Part shown: positions 1 to 12,535 of the stretch, in pieces
Layout of the letters: each line of letters opens with the position of its first letter
Position numbering within the stretch: position 1 is the stretch's first letter
From: Thermothielavioides terrestris NRRL 8126
Taxonomy: Eukaryota > Ascomycota > Sordariomycetes > Sordariales > Chaetomiaceae
Direction: 5' to 3'
Assembly: GCF_000226115.1 (NCBI RefSeq)
Contig: NC_016461.1
Location: 3,038,001 to 3,102,000 of the forward strand
DNA length: 64,000 nt
Notes under the pieces: generated by a model
Told to the model about the DNA's origin: nothing
Seen by the model: the letters and a program-made list of their open reading frames with translations, nothing else
Database searches by the model: none
Translations under genes and position numbers: made by a program

Positions 1-542
1 CCGTGGTCCCCGCATCCCAGCCGGCCCACAACAACCCTCCCGTCCTCGGACGGTGGAGTATACTAGCTTACTAGCTTCGACCTGATGATGGTTTTGTTCT
101 TGATGTCGAACATAGGATGGGCCGCTACTTTGAGCGGCAGGACCAAGACACATCTTGCCAGCCAGACATTTGTTCGGGCTTTTCTCCCCTGAGTGCTGGT
201 CTTCGGGCAAACCACACAAGCTGCTGGTTGCATGGAGCTGTTAGGATAGCTCGACTTGAAGGAGAGATACAACCTCGCGCCCAGTGAGCGGCTCCTCTCC
301 TGCCTCTGCCAGTAGCTAGTCCGCCACCGCACCACGTTGTAGTGTACATGGGGTGGTGACTTTCTACATCAACGAGTGCGCGAGTACCTCCCTAATCATC
401 CCCAATATTCCGGTTGGGGCGGCTGTCTACGACACAAGCCTACTGTCATCAAGAAGGGTATAAGAAAAGGCCGGAATATGCCACTCGAGCGCAATACTCG
501 CATCATCGCCGCAGAACGTAGCGCTGTCCCACCGTGTCCACA
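1..542. other. Flank with no recognisable gene
   Basis: Short open frames occur on both strands, but none has a recognisable motif or consistent third-position GC bias. The part nearest the D-lactate dehydrogenase stop codon is presumably its 3' untranslated region. Confidence 0.5.
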
Positions 543-1607
543 TCAGATGCGCACAGGCAGCGAGTCCCGCCGGACCAGCAAGTGTCCCTCCCTGACCAGC
601 GCGTTCGGGCACGGCACGCGATTCAGGAAGTTGTCGAGGTTCCGCAGGGTGCACTCGGCGATCTCGGTGAGCGCCTCCTCGGTGAAGAAGGCCTGGTGCC
701 CGCAGAGCAGCACGTTGGGGAACGTCGTCAGCCGCATCAGCTGGTCGTCCTGGATGATGTCGCCGCTGTGGTCCTGGTAGAACAGGCCGCCCTCGCCCTC
801 ATACACGTCCAGCGCCAGCCCGCCGAGATGCTTGCTCTTGAGCGCCGCGATCACGCTCTCCGTGTGCACCAGCCCGCCGCGCGACGTGTTCACCAGCACG
901 GCGCCCTTCTTCATCTTCCCCAGCGTCTCGGCGTTGATGATGTGCCTCGTCTGCTCCGTCAGCGGACAGTGCAAGCTGACATAGTCGCTCTGCGCCAGCA
1001 ACTCGCCGAGCTCGACATACTCCCCATACTCCCTGAACGCGTCCGTGGGGAACGGATCGGCGGCCAGCAGGCGGCAGCCGAAGCCCTTCAGGATGCGGGC
1101 CATGGCGATGCCGATCTTGCCGGTGCCGACGATGCCGACGGTCTTGCCGCACAGGGTGCGGCCCATCAGGCCGTCGAGGCTGAAGTTGCCCTCGCGCACG
1201 CGGTTGTAGGCCCGGTGGGTCTTGCGGTTGACGGTCTGCAGCAGGGCGAGGGCGAACTCGGCGACGGCCTCGGGCGCGTAGGCGGGCACGCGCGCGACCC
1301 ACAGGCCCAGCGCCTCGGCCGCGGCCAGGTCGACGTTGTTGAAGCCGGCGCAGCGCAGCAGCACGGCGCGCACGCCCAGCGCCGCCAGCGTCTCCAGCAC
1401 CGCCGCCGGCAGCGCGTCGTTGACGAAGATGCACACCGCGTCGGCGCCGCGCGCCAGCGGCGCCGTGTCCGGGTTGAGCGGTACGTCGTGGAAGGTGAGC
1501 GTGACGGCGGCGATCTGGGCCGAGGGGGAGGACCGCTGCGCGCGGGTCAGGTACTCGCGGTCGTAGGACTTCGTCGAGAAGACGGCGAGGTTGAACGGCG
1601 CCGGCAT
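543..1607 (-). CDS. D-lactate dehydrogenase-like 2-hydroxyacid dehydrogenase
   Basis: A single-exon gene of 354 residues, a usual length for the NAD-dependent D-2-hydroxyacid dehydrogenase family. These enzymes interconvert D-lactate and pyruvate, or related 2-hydroxy and 2-keto acids, using NADH. The N-terminal catalytic domain contains the family segment around CAGFNNVDL (about residues 86-94). The nucleotide-binding motif GTGKIG is at 161-166. The catalytic arginine is expected in NTSRGG (about 243), the acidic partner in LDVYEGE (about 270-272) and the catalytic histidine in CGHQAFFT (about 304). The segment LSLHCPLT-type after the binding fold (SLHCPLTEQTRHIIN) is typical of LdhA-like members. 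No targeting peptide is seen, so it is probably cytosolic. The ATG at 1607 opens a frame that aligns with the family from its first beta strand. The 5' side faces the transposon island, whose end lies about 520 bases upstream; the gene itself shows no RIP damage. Confidence 0.93.
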   Translation of the reverse strand: MPAPFNLAVFSTKSYDREYLTRAQRSSPSAQIAAVTLTFHDVPLNPDTAPLARGADAVCIFVNDALPAAVLETLAALGVRAVLLRCAGFNNVDLAAAEALGLWVARVPAYAPEAVAEFALALLQTVNRKTHRAYNRVREGNFSLDGLMGRTLCGKTVGIVGTGKIGIAMARILKGFGCRLLAADPFPTDAFREYGEYVELGELLAQSDYVSLHCPLTEQTRHIINAETLGKMKKGAVLVNTSRGGLVHTESVIAALKSKHLGGLALDVYEGEGGLFYQDHSGDIIQDDQLMRLTTFPNVLLCGHQAFFTEEALTEIAECTLRNLDNFLNRVPCPNALVREGHLLVRRDSLPVRI

Positions 1608-2127
1608 GATGGTGGCTCGACTGGGCTGGTAGACTCAAGTTGGCTTTGGCGGCTTGCGAAGGGCGGCTGGGCCGTTATGTATGGGGGGGGCATTGGAGAG
1701 TAAGACGATGGACGGAGATGTCGAAGAAGATCATGGTGGTGTCGACGAAGGGCAGGCGATGCCCCGCCTTCTGCAGCTCGCACTGAGCAGCCTTGAGAGA
1801 AGCGACTAGGATACCCCGGCTAAGGACGGTTACACCATCCGAGGGAGAATCTTGGCGGCCATTCTCCGCCCGTTTTCGCCAGCTCGAGACCAGCCATGGC
1901 AACCTTGGCTGTACTACGGCCCGTACAGGCTAACCGGGTAAGCAGCTCTTGGGGAGATCATGGCGAATACAGACAACTAGAGGGAATACCCATATGCGGA
2001 TGCCAATGCCGTCTTGTCGCTGTCAGTTGGTTGGTTCCCAACTTGATGCCGCAACCTGCACTAACTGTCCCTACTGGTTCCCAGGCTGAGGCTAGGTACG
2101 CTAACTTTTAGTTGCCGCCGTTAACCT
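1608..2127. other. Intergenic, promoter side of the dehydrogenase gene
   Basis: Ordinary base composition up to the left end of the transposon at 2128. It should contain the promoter of the minus-strand dehydrogenase gene. I see no clear TATA element and no additional gene. Confidence 0.5.
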
Positions 2128-2335
2128 CAGTGGAAACTACCGCAGCGGGGTTCTGTGGTGGGTGTCAAGCCTTGTCGGGGGTTCTGAGCCTAGACCAGTA
2201 AATGTTGCTGAAACTCAACACTAGGCTTAATCTGGCAACAAGCCTTGAACATTAAACTAGCCTTGAACTTTGGACTAGCCTTGACATATGCAACTAGCCT
2301 TGATACCCACTGTCCACCGCCAGGGCCCTAGCCTG
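2128..2335 (+). repeat. Left terminal inverted repeat and subterminal repeats
   Basis: The terminal repeat (2128 to about 2180) is imperfect relative to the right end. Inside it the motif ACTAGCCTTGA occurs at 2256-2266, 2274-2284 and 2293-2303. Degenerate forms (CAAGCCTTG) lie near 2165 and 2239. This stretch is less A+T-rich than the interior. In CACTA elements such arrays bind the transposase. Confidence 0.6.
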
Positions 2336-2479
2336 TAGCACCTGGGGCTAGCGCACCCCCAGTGCGTATACCCGCTGTTCTGTTGCGTTGTACCCAATCC
2401 TGCTGGCCTATACCCAGTGCAGTAAAACTTTTTCCTGTCTATATATAGGGTTAGCCGGTGCGACTTAATCCATTAAACC

Positions 2480-3696
2480 GACTAGGGACTTACCTTGCGC
2501 GATGACACAACTGAATATATATATCTATAGATACGTTCTATCTTCTGCCTACACCTTGGGGTTAGCTTCGATAGGTCGGGTTTCTTTAGGGTTGCTAGGT
2601 GTGGCGTCCGTATTCCGTTACGAGAAGACGCCCTGCCGTTTCTCTATAGGTTAGCGTTACAAGGAAAACGCTATAGATATAGCTTGGTTTCAATACCTCT
2701 GCCTCGGAGAAGCGTTGGTATTAAACGGATAGGCGGACGACTTACCTAGGTAGCTTACAATGTATAGACGTTCTAGTCGACCTATATCGTTCTAATATTC
2801 GCGACTCGAACTATATACAGGCATATAGGCTTAATAGCGGGAACTCCTATAATAATGGCCTCGTTATACTTCTCCTTTATAATCTCTAGGTCTAGGATAC
2901 TATATTGGGTGAAGGTCTATATAATGGGTATTAGGATAATAAAGATATACTAGTCCTTACGTTGATTAAGTACGAAGATATGCTTTATACGACTAAACCG
3001 ATTATAACCTTCGTATTCGAATTGTATATAATTGCTAGCGCTGAAAGTGAAGCGATTATTCGAATCCCTAATATAGAAGTATAAATATCGAAGTGTTAGC
3101 TTTTATAATAAGAGCGTATTATATAATATATCTGTTAGTAAACCCGAACTTCTAATACTATTAGATTAGCTAGTCCTCGAAGAAAGATAGGTACTATGCT
3201 AGCTTGCTATACTTATACTAGTAGGCTAAATAGAGGTGCTAACACTATACTATTGTAGTTCTATCTTCGCCTACGTAGTAGGGTAAACGGTTGCTATTAT
3301 TAGCTATATATCTTTGCCCAATATTGATCTTATAAGTAGGGATATAATTGATAGCTAACGGCTTAAGGTACATTGTATCGGTAGACTAGTCGATGTTGAT
3401 TTTATAGTCTTCGACAACCGCTTTATATTCAGTATCTAGTTTATCGCGATTAGCGTATAATAGGACCTTATAGAAGAGGTTTAGGCATATATAGTACAAT
3501 GCCTATATCTCTATAGTCAGCTCTAGGTCGTTATATTTAAAGGCATTATATAATAGTAGCTAGATCGTCTTTTGAAAGTTGACTTTTATTAGGAGCACTT
3601 TCTCTATATTCAAATAGTTCGTTTCATATATATAGGTCTTAAAGTACCTATAGTAAAACTGTTAGCGATATACTTGTATCCAGTGTTGCATTAGGG
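2480..3696 (-). pseudogene. tnp2-like transposase, 3' part (RIP relic)
   Basis: On the minus strand one frame stays protein-like from 3696 down to about 2500. It is broken only by stops of the kind RIP produces (CAG or CAA to TAG or TAA, TGG to TAG). Readable blocks include YRYFKTYIYETNYLNIEKVL, VVEDYKINIDQSTDTMYLKP and ASNYIQFEYEGYNRFSRIKH; the last resembles the C-terminal domain of fungal tnp2-type transposases. This piece resumes on the far side of the gypsy insertion, where 13135-16750 carries the N-terminal part. The frame is not perfectly continuous across the junction, so small indels or an intron are possible. Confidence 0.5.
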
Positions 3697-3701
3697 GTTG
3701 T
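3697..3701 (+). repeat. Target-site duplication, left copy (GTTGT)
   Basis: GTTGT directly precedes the 5' LTR and is repeated directly after the 3' LTR at 13130-13134. Five bases is the normal duplication length for Ty3/gypsy integrases. Confidence 0.85.
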
Positions 3702-4295
3702 TGTTATGCCTTGGAACCACCCTAACCCGCGGGACCCGCCTCAGCACCTGGCACAGCCCTCGGAACGCGCCTTGGCACCTGGCATAACCCTCGGCCCAAC
3801 TACCTTGCTCTGCATCCGGCACCCGGCGTAGCCTAGCCAACTACAGGGTACTATATAGGTCATCTGCGTACGCCACTAAGGTGTACGTCAGTAGCCTAGA
3901 TCACGTGAGCTACCTAGAGGAGCGATCAGAGGGACATAGAGCTGAGCGAAGTACGGGGCATTAGGCTAAGTAAGTATAGGGAACTAAGACATTGGGTCGG
4001 CAATAGAGCGGATTAGGCGTATTTAAGGAGCTATATAGGCGCTATAGGATGGCCTAGGAAAGGATCTACGAGCTTAGGAATAGAGGCTAGCTAATATAGA
4101 GGAAGATCGAGGGCTAGGATAAGAGAGATAAAGAGGATAGAACCTATAGGCAGTAAGGAGGCTAGCGTTCAATGTAACTACCTATACCTCCCCTACTTTG
4201 TAGCTACCCTATAGCGTATACTCTATATATACCTTGCTTATACTCCGTTACTTTAATATATACCCCTTTCCTTTTAGGAGCCCCTACTCCTAATA
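3702..4295 (+). repeat. 5' LTR, 594 bases
   Basis: Begins TGTTATGCC and ends TAATA; the 3' copy ends TGACA, so the original terminus was probably TG...CA. It aligns without length change to 12536-13129. The first part is GC-rich and less damaged than the interior. The frame after it begins AGTTGAACGC; I could not identify the primer tRNA. Confidence 0.85.
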
Positions 4296-4539
4296 AGTTG
4301 AACGCTTTTATCCTACCCTAGGGAGTTGAACTAGCAGAGACAAGCTATAGCCTAGACCTACGTCTACGCTATATTTAAACAAAGCCCTATACCCTTATAA
4401 TTTTAAGTACTTTCTATCGATCTAACCTCTTTATATACCCTCTCTGTACCGTCTACGCCTAACGCTACTATAGGCGAGAGCTTCTAATATATCTAGATTA
4501 ATCTAAATAGCTCTTGTATAGCACCTATCGACCCCCTGC

Positions 4540-5700
4540 TCTCTACCTAGGAGTACGATCTTACTAAGGAGGAGCGTCGTCTAAGCGCTAAGATCGTTCT
4601 TAAACACTATCGTTAAGCTATTCTCCAACTATAAGCTTAGTATATATAGCTTCTATACTAGAATGCCTAGCTTATATATATTGCTAAGGGCGCTACCTCT
4701 TTAAATTCCAACCCTTTTGCTACCTAGGTTACTAATATTACTGTACTAACTATATCTATTACTATACCTATACTTATACCCGCTTCTATACTTGCTTCTA
4801 CGCCTATTGCTACGCCTAAGGTTATACCTATAGCCATTGCGCCTACGCTTATATCTATAGCTATACCTATGTCTATACCTATTGCTATCGATGCTGTTCT
4901 ATCTACTGCCAATCCTAAGCTTAGTGCTCCTATTACGCCCTTGCCGATCCTTCCTAGTACTATAGGAGCTCCCCTCTAGTGTACTATTAGCTTGAAGTAC
5001 CCTATATATAGTGGTAAAGATGCTTTTTCACTCTAGGCCTTCCTATACGATTGCTATACCAACTTCTAGCTTATAGGCTACTCGCTCAATAGTAGTAACT
5101 ACGTTGTATATATAGCAAGCTACCTTCGAGGTCTACCTAAGAACGCCTAGGTAAAGTATATCTAGAAGTAGGAGGCCGATCCTAACTTCCATCTTTCGGC
5201 TATTACCTAGAGCAAGTTCGTTATATTCCTTTAAAATAAACTATCTAATCCCAATTTATATATCTTTAGTATAGCTATAGAGCTTAAGCGCCTTATATAG
5301 TATAAAGACGAGACTGTCCTAGAGTTCGTTAAATAGTTTACTAGTATAATTGTCGATATACCTTCGAAGTAAGATGAACCTACTTATATAGTTACCCTCT
5401 TACCGAAGTTCTATCTAGAGATTAGCTTTATCTTCAACTACTCCCCTTAGTTACTCGCTATATTCTAGTAGCTTATAAGCTTCGCTCGCTATATCGAGTA
5501 TAGTCAATGTATTGCCAGTACCTCTTACTATTACCCTTGTTCGTTAAACAATACCCCTATAGCTTTATAGCTGCTACGTCCTATTAACGCCCTGTCTATA
5601 CCTTTCTAGCGCCCTGTTCGATATTTCACCTATAGTAGGGAGGGCTATCGCTATATCAATTGCCCTAAGAACTGCCTTCCTACCTAGCCTACCCCGCCTC
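4540..5700 (+). pseudogene. gag polyprotein of the chromovirus (RIP relic)
   Basis: One plus-strand frame reads as gag with RIP-type stops. A proline/isoleucine/alanine-rich low-complexity stretch (about 4740-4910) is followed by a capsid-like block (SGKDAFSL, ASYLRGLPKNA, FHLSAIT, YKDETVLEFVK). A zinc-knuckle remnant follows near 5617-5670: YFTYSREGYRYINCPKNC reads as an altered CX2CX4HX4C knuckle, with cysteine and histidine codons changed to tyrosine. The original start codon is not identifiable. Confidence 0.65.
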
Positions 5701-5859
5701 TTGCCCTGCCTACTCAGCCTGTCCTACCTATAGCTACACCTACCTAGCTCCCTCCTACGTAGCCTATACCCTAGCAACCTGCCTTAGATACTACTATAGC
5801 ACCTGCTACTACGTCTAAGTCGTACTTAGTTTACTATATTTACAACGAAGTTGGCTATA

Positions 5860-8800
5860 TCTCTATATTCTACCCTAAGGCTATCTGCTATCGTTATAGG
5901 CGTATAGGCTATACCGTTGTTCGTTGCCTAGAGCCTTTAAATCCGAATAACTAGAATAATCCGAACCTTGCTCCGCTTAGATATAACTATAGCGTTAACG
6001 CTGTCTAGGAACTTAGGGGGCCTAGGTCGTCTTAGATCGAGAGCACTGTCCTTATATACTTAGATAAGAATTAGAAGCCTACGATAGCAATGCTAGATAT
6101 TAGGTTGGATTACAATATAATTAGTCGTAGCTTTCTAGCTAAGTACTTATAGTTGACTAAGTTTATTCAATGCCTTAGATTTACTACTATTGGCAATATA
6201 CCTATTCTAATGTACAGTGTATACCCTCTATATATTTATATTACTAACTACCTTAGATACTCCTAGACCTATCTACTATACTTTATAGTCGTAGATATCG
6301 AGCTATTTATAATCCTTTTAGACTAAACTTAGATAGAGATAGCTAAGCTATTCTTCAACTACTATAAGAAGACTTAGACTTACCTAAACTTAAAGCGCTA
6401 CCTTAGCTTATAAATTAAGCCTAAATAGGATTAGAGCGATAATACTTTCCTTATTGCTATGCTTATACTAGTTACCGACCTAGTTAAACTGCCTGACCTA
6501 GCTAACCTAAATGACCTAGCTAAAGAAGACTCGCCTACCGTTGGCTTATAACCTACTACTCCTAAGCTCCTAGAAGTATATAAGGTCTACTAAGACCTCT
6601 TCTCTACTATAGATCAACCTCCCCTACCTTACTATACTACGCTCGAACACTGTATCGATCTTGAAGACGGTACGATCGCGCTATAGGGGCCGATCTACCC
6701 TTTTAGTAAAAAGGAATTGGAAACCCTATATAAATAGCTTATAGAGGCTCTAGAGAAGTAGTGGATCCGCCTTTCTACTAGTCCCATAGATACGCCTATT
6801 CTGTTTATTCTAAAGAAGGGAAGCGAATTGCACCTCGTTGTCGACTATTATATACTTAATTATATTACCTATAAGAACTATACTCCTATTCCTCTGATTA
6901 GTAAGATCCTCGATCGCCTATCTTCTACAAAGATCTATACCAAGCTTGATTTAAAGGATATATACTATCGGATCTAGCTATATAAGGGCGATAAGTGGAA
7001 GACCGCCTTTTGTATATGCTATAGCTACTTCGAGTTTATTATAATGCCGATAGGCCTAGCTAACGTACTTACAACCTTCTAAACTTATATCAACTACACC
7101 CTCTCTAGCTTTATTAACGTTATCTATATTATATATTTAGATAATATACTAATCTTTAGTAACGACGAAGCTAAGTATAAGCGGTATATATATAAAGTTT
7201 TAGAACGGTTATAAAAAGCCGACCTCTATATTAACCTCCCTAAGTGCTAGTTCTATATATATGAAGTCGAATTCCTTAGGTTCATTGTTACCTCGGAGGG
7301 CATTAAGATAGAACTATTGTATATTAAAGCTATTGTACAGTGGCCACTACCTCGTAGCATTTACGATATCTAGATATTCCTAGGGTTTATTAGCTTTTAC
7401 TACAAGTTTATTTACAACTACTCGAAGATCTATATCCCTTTGACTAACCTACTCTAAGGCAATCGTACTTTCGAGATAATATAGGATACGATCAATATAT
7501 TCTATAAGCTATAGTGTAGATTCTAGGAAACGCCCGTCCTACGCTATTTCGATCCTAGCCTTCCGACCTACGTTGAGGTAGATACTTCGAAGTTCGCTAT
7601 TAGCATAGTCCTCTCCCAACTATTTAAGGGCTAGTAGCACCCTATTACGTTCTACTCCTATAAACTTAGCCCTAAAGAAATATACTATAGCACTAGTAAT
7701 AAGGAGCTATTTACATTTATCGACGCCTTTTAGGCCTAGCAGCATTATCTCCTATACTTATAGACCACTATTATCGCCCTTACTAACTACCTAAACCTCA
7801 AGTATATAAAGACGAAGAAGTAGCCCTCTATATAGTAGTTACGTTAGAGCAATAAGCTTATAGAATTTAACTTCGTTATTAAGTATCGCCCTAGCCTATA
7901 GAACCCTACTAACGGACTTTCTCGAAGACTAGACTTAGCAGAAGGCCCTAGCGACGAGGGCGCTAAGAACCTACTACTACAACTCCTAAAAGAGCGTATT
8001 GCTATAGGAAAGGACTATATACTAGGGCACCGCTCTATAGTTAGGGCTATTACTCTAGCTATATAGCTAAGACCTAGTATAGGCCTTAGAGAGTTGGAGG
8101 ATATATATAAGCTATATAAGTGAGAGTTTAATAAGAGTATTATACCTAATATACACCTCGAAGAGGGCTATTAGGAGGTCTCGTAGTACGTAGATAGCGG
8201 TAAACGTTACTATAAGCCTATAGCTAGAGACGAGGGAGAGGTAGTAGCGTAGAGGCCCCGCCTAGATAACGCTTTTCCACTGGTCAACTATAGTATAGAC
8301 GGAAATGCCACCTATAGCCTAGATAGACCTAGTAAACTATCGCTAGAGCGTAGCTCCTTAGAGGCCTAGGAAATATATGTAAGGGAATCTGGCTACCTAG
8401 GGCCTAGGTAGCAACTCCCCTTAGACTAGATGGCCTATAGTAGTCTAGCTAGTGGTATATATACGCCTAATTACCGCCTATACGTCGCTACTGCTACTAA
8501 GAAGCTAGTAGAAGACGAAGGCTAGCCTTTTAAGTAGCAACTAATCTAGGTATAGGAAGTCGATCCCTAGGTGACTAAGGGCGTTTAGAAGATAGCTTAT
8601 ATACGTAGGTAGTAGAAGCGTAGCGATAATAGTATCCTACGTTATAACAGCTAGATCTATATGCCTATAGCTCTATAGTATACGCTTTTAGTATACTACT
8701 ATAACGCTACAATAGGTGGCTATAGCGGTATTAGGAAGATTTACAAATGTCTAATACGCTACTACTACTGGCTAGATATATATAGGGAGATCGATCAATA

Positions 8801-9960
8801 TATAGTAGAATGTATTATATATAGCTATACGAAAGCGAGAACCTACTGCCCTTATAGCGAGCTTATAGCACTACTAGTTCCTAAGCATCTATAGTAGGAT
8901 ATTATAGTTGACTTCGTTACTAGCCTACCTACCTCTATCGACCCCTATATTTACAAGCCCTATAACGCTGTCCTCGTTATCGTCGATAAGTTTACTAAGT
9001 ATACCCTCTATATCGCAATATATAAGTAGCTTTAGGCTAGCGCCTTTGCCTACCTCTTCTTCGATTATATCTATCAACCATTTGGCCTACTATAAACCAT
9101 TGTTTCCGACTATAGGAGCTTGTTTATAAGTGGGTTTTAGCGTATACTCTACAACTTCTTAGATATTATATAAAAGCTAAGTACTATATACTATCCTTAG
9201 ACTAACGGCTAGATAGAGAGGTAGAATCAGGCGTTAGAGTATTACCTATGTACTTACTATATATAAGAGTAGTATAACTAGGTATAGAAGTTGGCTCTAG
9301 CTAAATATACTTACAATATCTCAGTGCATTTGGCTACGAAGGCGACTTTAGTATACCTCCTTTATAGCTACTACCTACGCGATCTAGCAGACCTACTTAC
9401 GAACAGCTCGAGCAACGTTCCTATTGTAGAGGAGCGTACTAGGAAGCTCGCTAAGGATTGGGTAAGAATCTATAAGGCCTTAGTATAAGCCAACGAAGGT
9501 TATATAAAGTGGTATAACTATAAGCGTATACCTATAACCTTTAGAGTTGGCTAGTAGGTTTAGGTCGATTTAAGGTATATTCGCTAGCGGCACTTAAGCA
9601 GTAAACTTATAGATAAATATCTTAGGCTATTTAAAATTATCGCTAACGTAGGTAGTAAGAAGATGGTGTATTGCTTAGATCTCCCACCTATATTTAAGTT
9701 CTACCCTATTTTCTCTATTGCGATGCTCGAACTGTTTAACGGCAACTTGTAGGAAGCGCTTATATACCGCGATCGTATACAAGTCGTTGTATAGGAGCAG
9801 CATTAGGAGGTCGAAGCTATTCTTGATTATATAGAGCTACCTCTCGATAGGTATTTCCTTATTAAATAGAAGAACTACCTACTAGAGGAGAACACCTAGG
9901 AGCCGTATAGGTATATTGATAATAGGCCTTTACTATATATTTATAAAGTATATATTTAAG
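5860..9960 (+). pseudogene. pol polyprotein: PR-RT-RH-IN-chromodomain (RIP relic)
   Basis: Domains in order: a second knuckle-like block (about 5880-5930); the aspartic protease segment AMLDIRLDYNIISRSFL (about 6090); reverse transcriptase (about 6660-7240) with KLDLKDIYYRI, FEFIIMPIGLANVLTTF and YLDNILIFS. In the last block the second aspartate of the catalytic YLDD is read as asparagine, a G-to-A change. RNase H (about 7500-7800) contains PTYVEVDTSKFA and YSTSNKEL. Integrase (about 8690-9480) contains IIVDFVTSLPTS, KFTKYTLYIAIYK and IVSDYRSLFIS. The C-terminal block EVEAILDYIELPLDRYFLIK-stop-KNYLLEENT-stop-EP (about 9810-9910) is a chromodomain that has lost its tryptophans to stops. The chromodomain places the element among chromoviruses, which target heterochromatin. 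Confidence 0.85.
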
Positions 9961-10289
9961 ATAAGTATAGGTGTAGGCGATAAGCGGTGGGAACGTAACG
10001 AGGGCGCTAAACAGCGCTTTAATTAAGGAAAAAGAAAAGAAAAGGAAAAAAAAAAGAAAAAACAATGTAAGAGCTACCTATCTACCTAATAGCTACCCCC
10101 TATATTACTAAGTCCTTCTCTAAGCCCTAGATCGACTCCGTTATAAACTCGGCTACCTATACGTTATTAGCGTCCTCTTTACTACCCCCCTCCCCCTCCT
10201 TACCCTCCTTTAATAGCGGATCCTAGCTCTTTACTACTACTAAAATTTCATTCTTTGATTGTTAGCTATATATACGCTTTATAGATATA

Positions 10290-11720
10290 ACGGACTTATA
10301 GACTTACTATTACCCTCTCTATACGCTTCTACTGCTCCTTTAGCTTAGCTAGCCTCTTTACTACCTCCTCTAGTATAGTGCTAGGAGGAGAGGGAGAAGG
10401 TAGAAGCGGTACAAGCGTACCGATGAAACGCTAGAAGCACCTCTTTAGTATACCCTCCGCCTTCTATACCTCCCCCTACTGCTCTAAGAAGTTCTTAGAG
10501 CAGATAGTAGGGGGGACTAGGGTACTGTTAATAGCCTTATAGGCTACTGTAAGTGTATCGACGACGCCCTAGATAAGTGTAGCCGGCTAGAACACGCTTA
10601 GTATATACACTATATACGTAGGGGGGATACTTAAAACTTATCTTTTCGTCGATAGTAGGGTAGTCCCTTTTGTTGAGGGCTTTAATAAAGCTATAAACTA
10701 TAGCGAAGGTAGTAGGATAAATCTTTATTTTTTTAGAGGAATTAGCAACGGTGTAATATATATATAATAAAAACGTAGGTTTCAGCTTTAAAGCGCTAAG
10801 GTTAGTGCCTTTAAAGAAGGAGGGCAACTTATAGCTAGGTAAGTATAGTTATTCTATATACATTCAACGTAGTATAAACTAGAATCTATAAGTATATTAA
10901 ACGCAACGGATATACAACCTATATATAAATATATATCGGCTTAATAGTAGTAGATAGGGGCGCTACTACTGTCGAAAAACTTGGCTATACAACGGCGGTA
11001 GCTACTATTGTCAATATATATATAGCCTATACTTTCGATATACTTCGATTGTGCTCTCTGCACTTATAGAATAATATAGGCAGCGTCTATAGGAACCCTC
11101 TTTTTAGGCGTCGAGTCAAGGTCGCTAGGCTGCTATATTGTTAGCGATTACGTTGCTCCCTATCTATACCCTCTCTACGTACCGCTCTTCTCTTATAGCT
11201 AAAGCTGCCTTTACGTAGGGTCGGGGGCTTTGACTCTATCTCTTTGTCCTTGTCCTCCTTCTTCTTCTCCTCTTTCTCGTCGTTGTTAGTAGGCCTAGCC
11301 GCTATATTAGATATACGCTCTATAGGAGCTATAGGCGTATTGTCGGTAGGCGACTCTGCCTCGTTAGAAGGGTATTCTTTAGGCGCTATATTAATAGGCT
11401 AGAAGCCTAAGCTCGAGAACAACTTTAATATAATTGCTTCTACCTAGTGTATTAGCAACGTCTGCCCTACGCTATCTATTGATATCTCAATATTGAAGGT
11501 CATTTACAAGGCGTAGCCGAAAATAAATAAGTTATTTAAATCTACTATATTGTTAGTGTACTATTGTATTCTTCCTATCGACTATGTAGTAAGTTCGTTA
11601 GCTATATAGCCTTTATACACTAGAATTGCTAGAGCTATTCTATTGATCGAGAGCTATCTTGCTAATCGACTAAACTATTGTAGGGCGACCTACTAAGGAG
11701 AGGCGAGGGCGGGAACGCTA
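10290..11720 (-). pseudogene. Antisense ORF between pol and 3' LTR (RIP relic, unknown)
   Basis: On the minus strand one frame stays protein-like for about 1.4 kb with only RIP-type stops. It contains INRIALAILVYKGYIANEL, a K/E/D-rich block (about 11200-11300 in window coordinates), and further hydrophobic and basic segments that include the 96-codon open stretch at 10537-10827. It matches no retroviral domain known to me. It runs opposite to gag-pol, so it would need its own promoter or transcription from the 3' LTR. It could be a captured gene or an element-specific accessory ORF. Confidence 0.45.
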
Positions 11721-12518
11721 AAAAAACGAATTATCTATAGAGCGAAGAAGTCAGCTATATATATACGATTAGAGGGAGCGTTAAGAGAAAGTAGAGGGTA
11801 TATACGCGATTGTAATTGTAGGCTAGTATCGTATTGTCGTCGTAGTAAGCTAGGCATTTAGGTAGGCTAAGCATTTACGAAGATAGTGCGAAAGAAGAAA
11901 AGGAGGAAAGGAAGGCTAGGAGCTATGAGTCTAGAAGATATATTTAGTAAAGTAGTCTAAGCTTAGAAGGCTTAAAATCCTATATTTCTTATATTGCGAT
12001 ATTTTAGTAGAAGTTTCAATTCCCCTTTTCTATATATATAGTAAAGGCGCTTAGGATACGTATAGTGTATACTCTTTACCCCTTTTTCTTTTCTACTATT
12101 ATCCCAAATATATATACCTTCTATTTAGTTCTATTTAGTTCTATTGTTGCCTTCCTATTTCGGGCCTAAATAGGCCCTAAATAGGTAGCCCTAGATCTGA
12201 ATAGGCTACTTCTATCTAGGCTACTCTAGATCGTATATATAGAGGAGCAGTTAGATCGATAGAGGCTATATATATAGGAAGATCGTAAGCTACGTATATA
12301 CTACCTAAACTACCGCTATACGATCTGCCGCTAGCAGGCTAGGCTATAGGCCAAAGTACAATCGATAGGAACTACGTATACAACAAGATTGTAAGCTATA
12401 TATACGCTACCTAAACTACTGTTATATAGTCCGCCGATAGATATATAAGGCTATAACCCTAAGGCGCGACTACTATGCCCCTTAGGCTATAGTATAGCAG
12501 TCCCTAGGGTTAGGGACC

Positions 12519-12535
12519 TTAAAGGAGGAGGGCCC
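12519..12535 (+). promoter_or_regulatory. Polypurine tract of the chromovirus
   Basis: AAAGGAGGAGGG at 12521-12532 lies three bases before the 3' LTR start at 12536. This is the expected position and composition of the plus-strand primer of an LTR retrotransposon. Confidence 0.75.

Noticed and set aside
534..1703. A 389-codon plus-strand open frame
   Set aside because: It is the antisense shadow of the D-lactate dehydrogenase gene; its composition (R, A, V, G, Q, H) follows from GC-rich third positions on the opposite strand.
2256..2303. Spaced short direct repeats resembling a CRISPR array
   Set aside because: Fungal context, 11-base units, irregular 7-8 base spacing, and the inverted match at the far end show these are transposon subterminal repeats.
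4724..4912. Minus-strand ORF rich in Ile/Ala/Gly (MAVDRTASIAIGIDIGIAID)
   Set aside because: Shadow of the low-complexity P/I/A-rich part of gag on the plus strand; the capsid reading continues on the plus strand.
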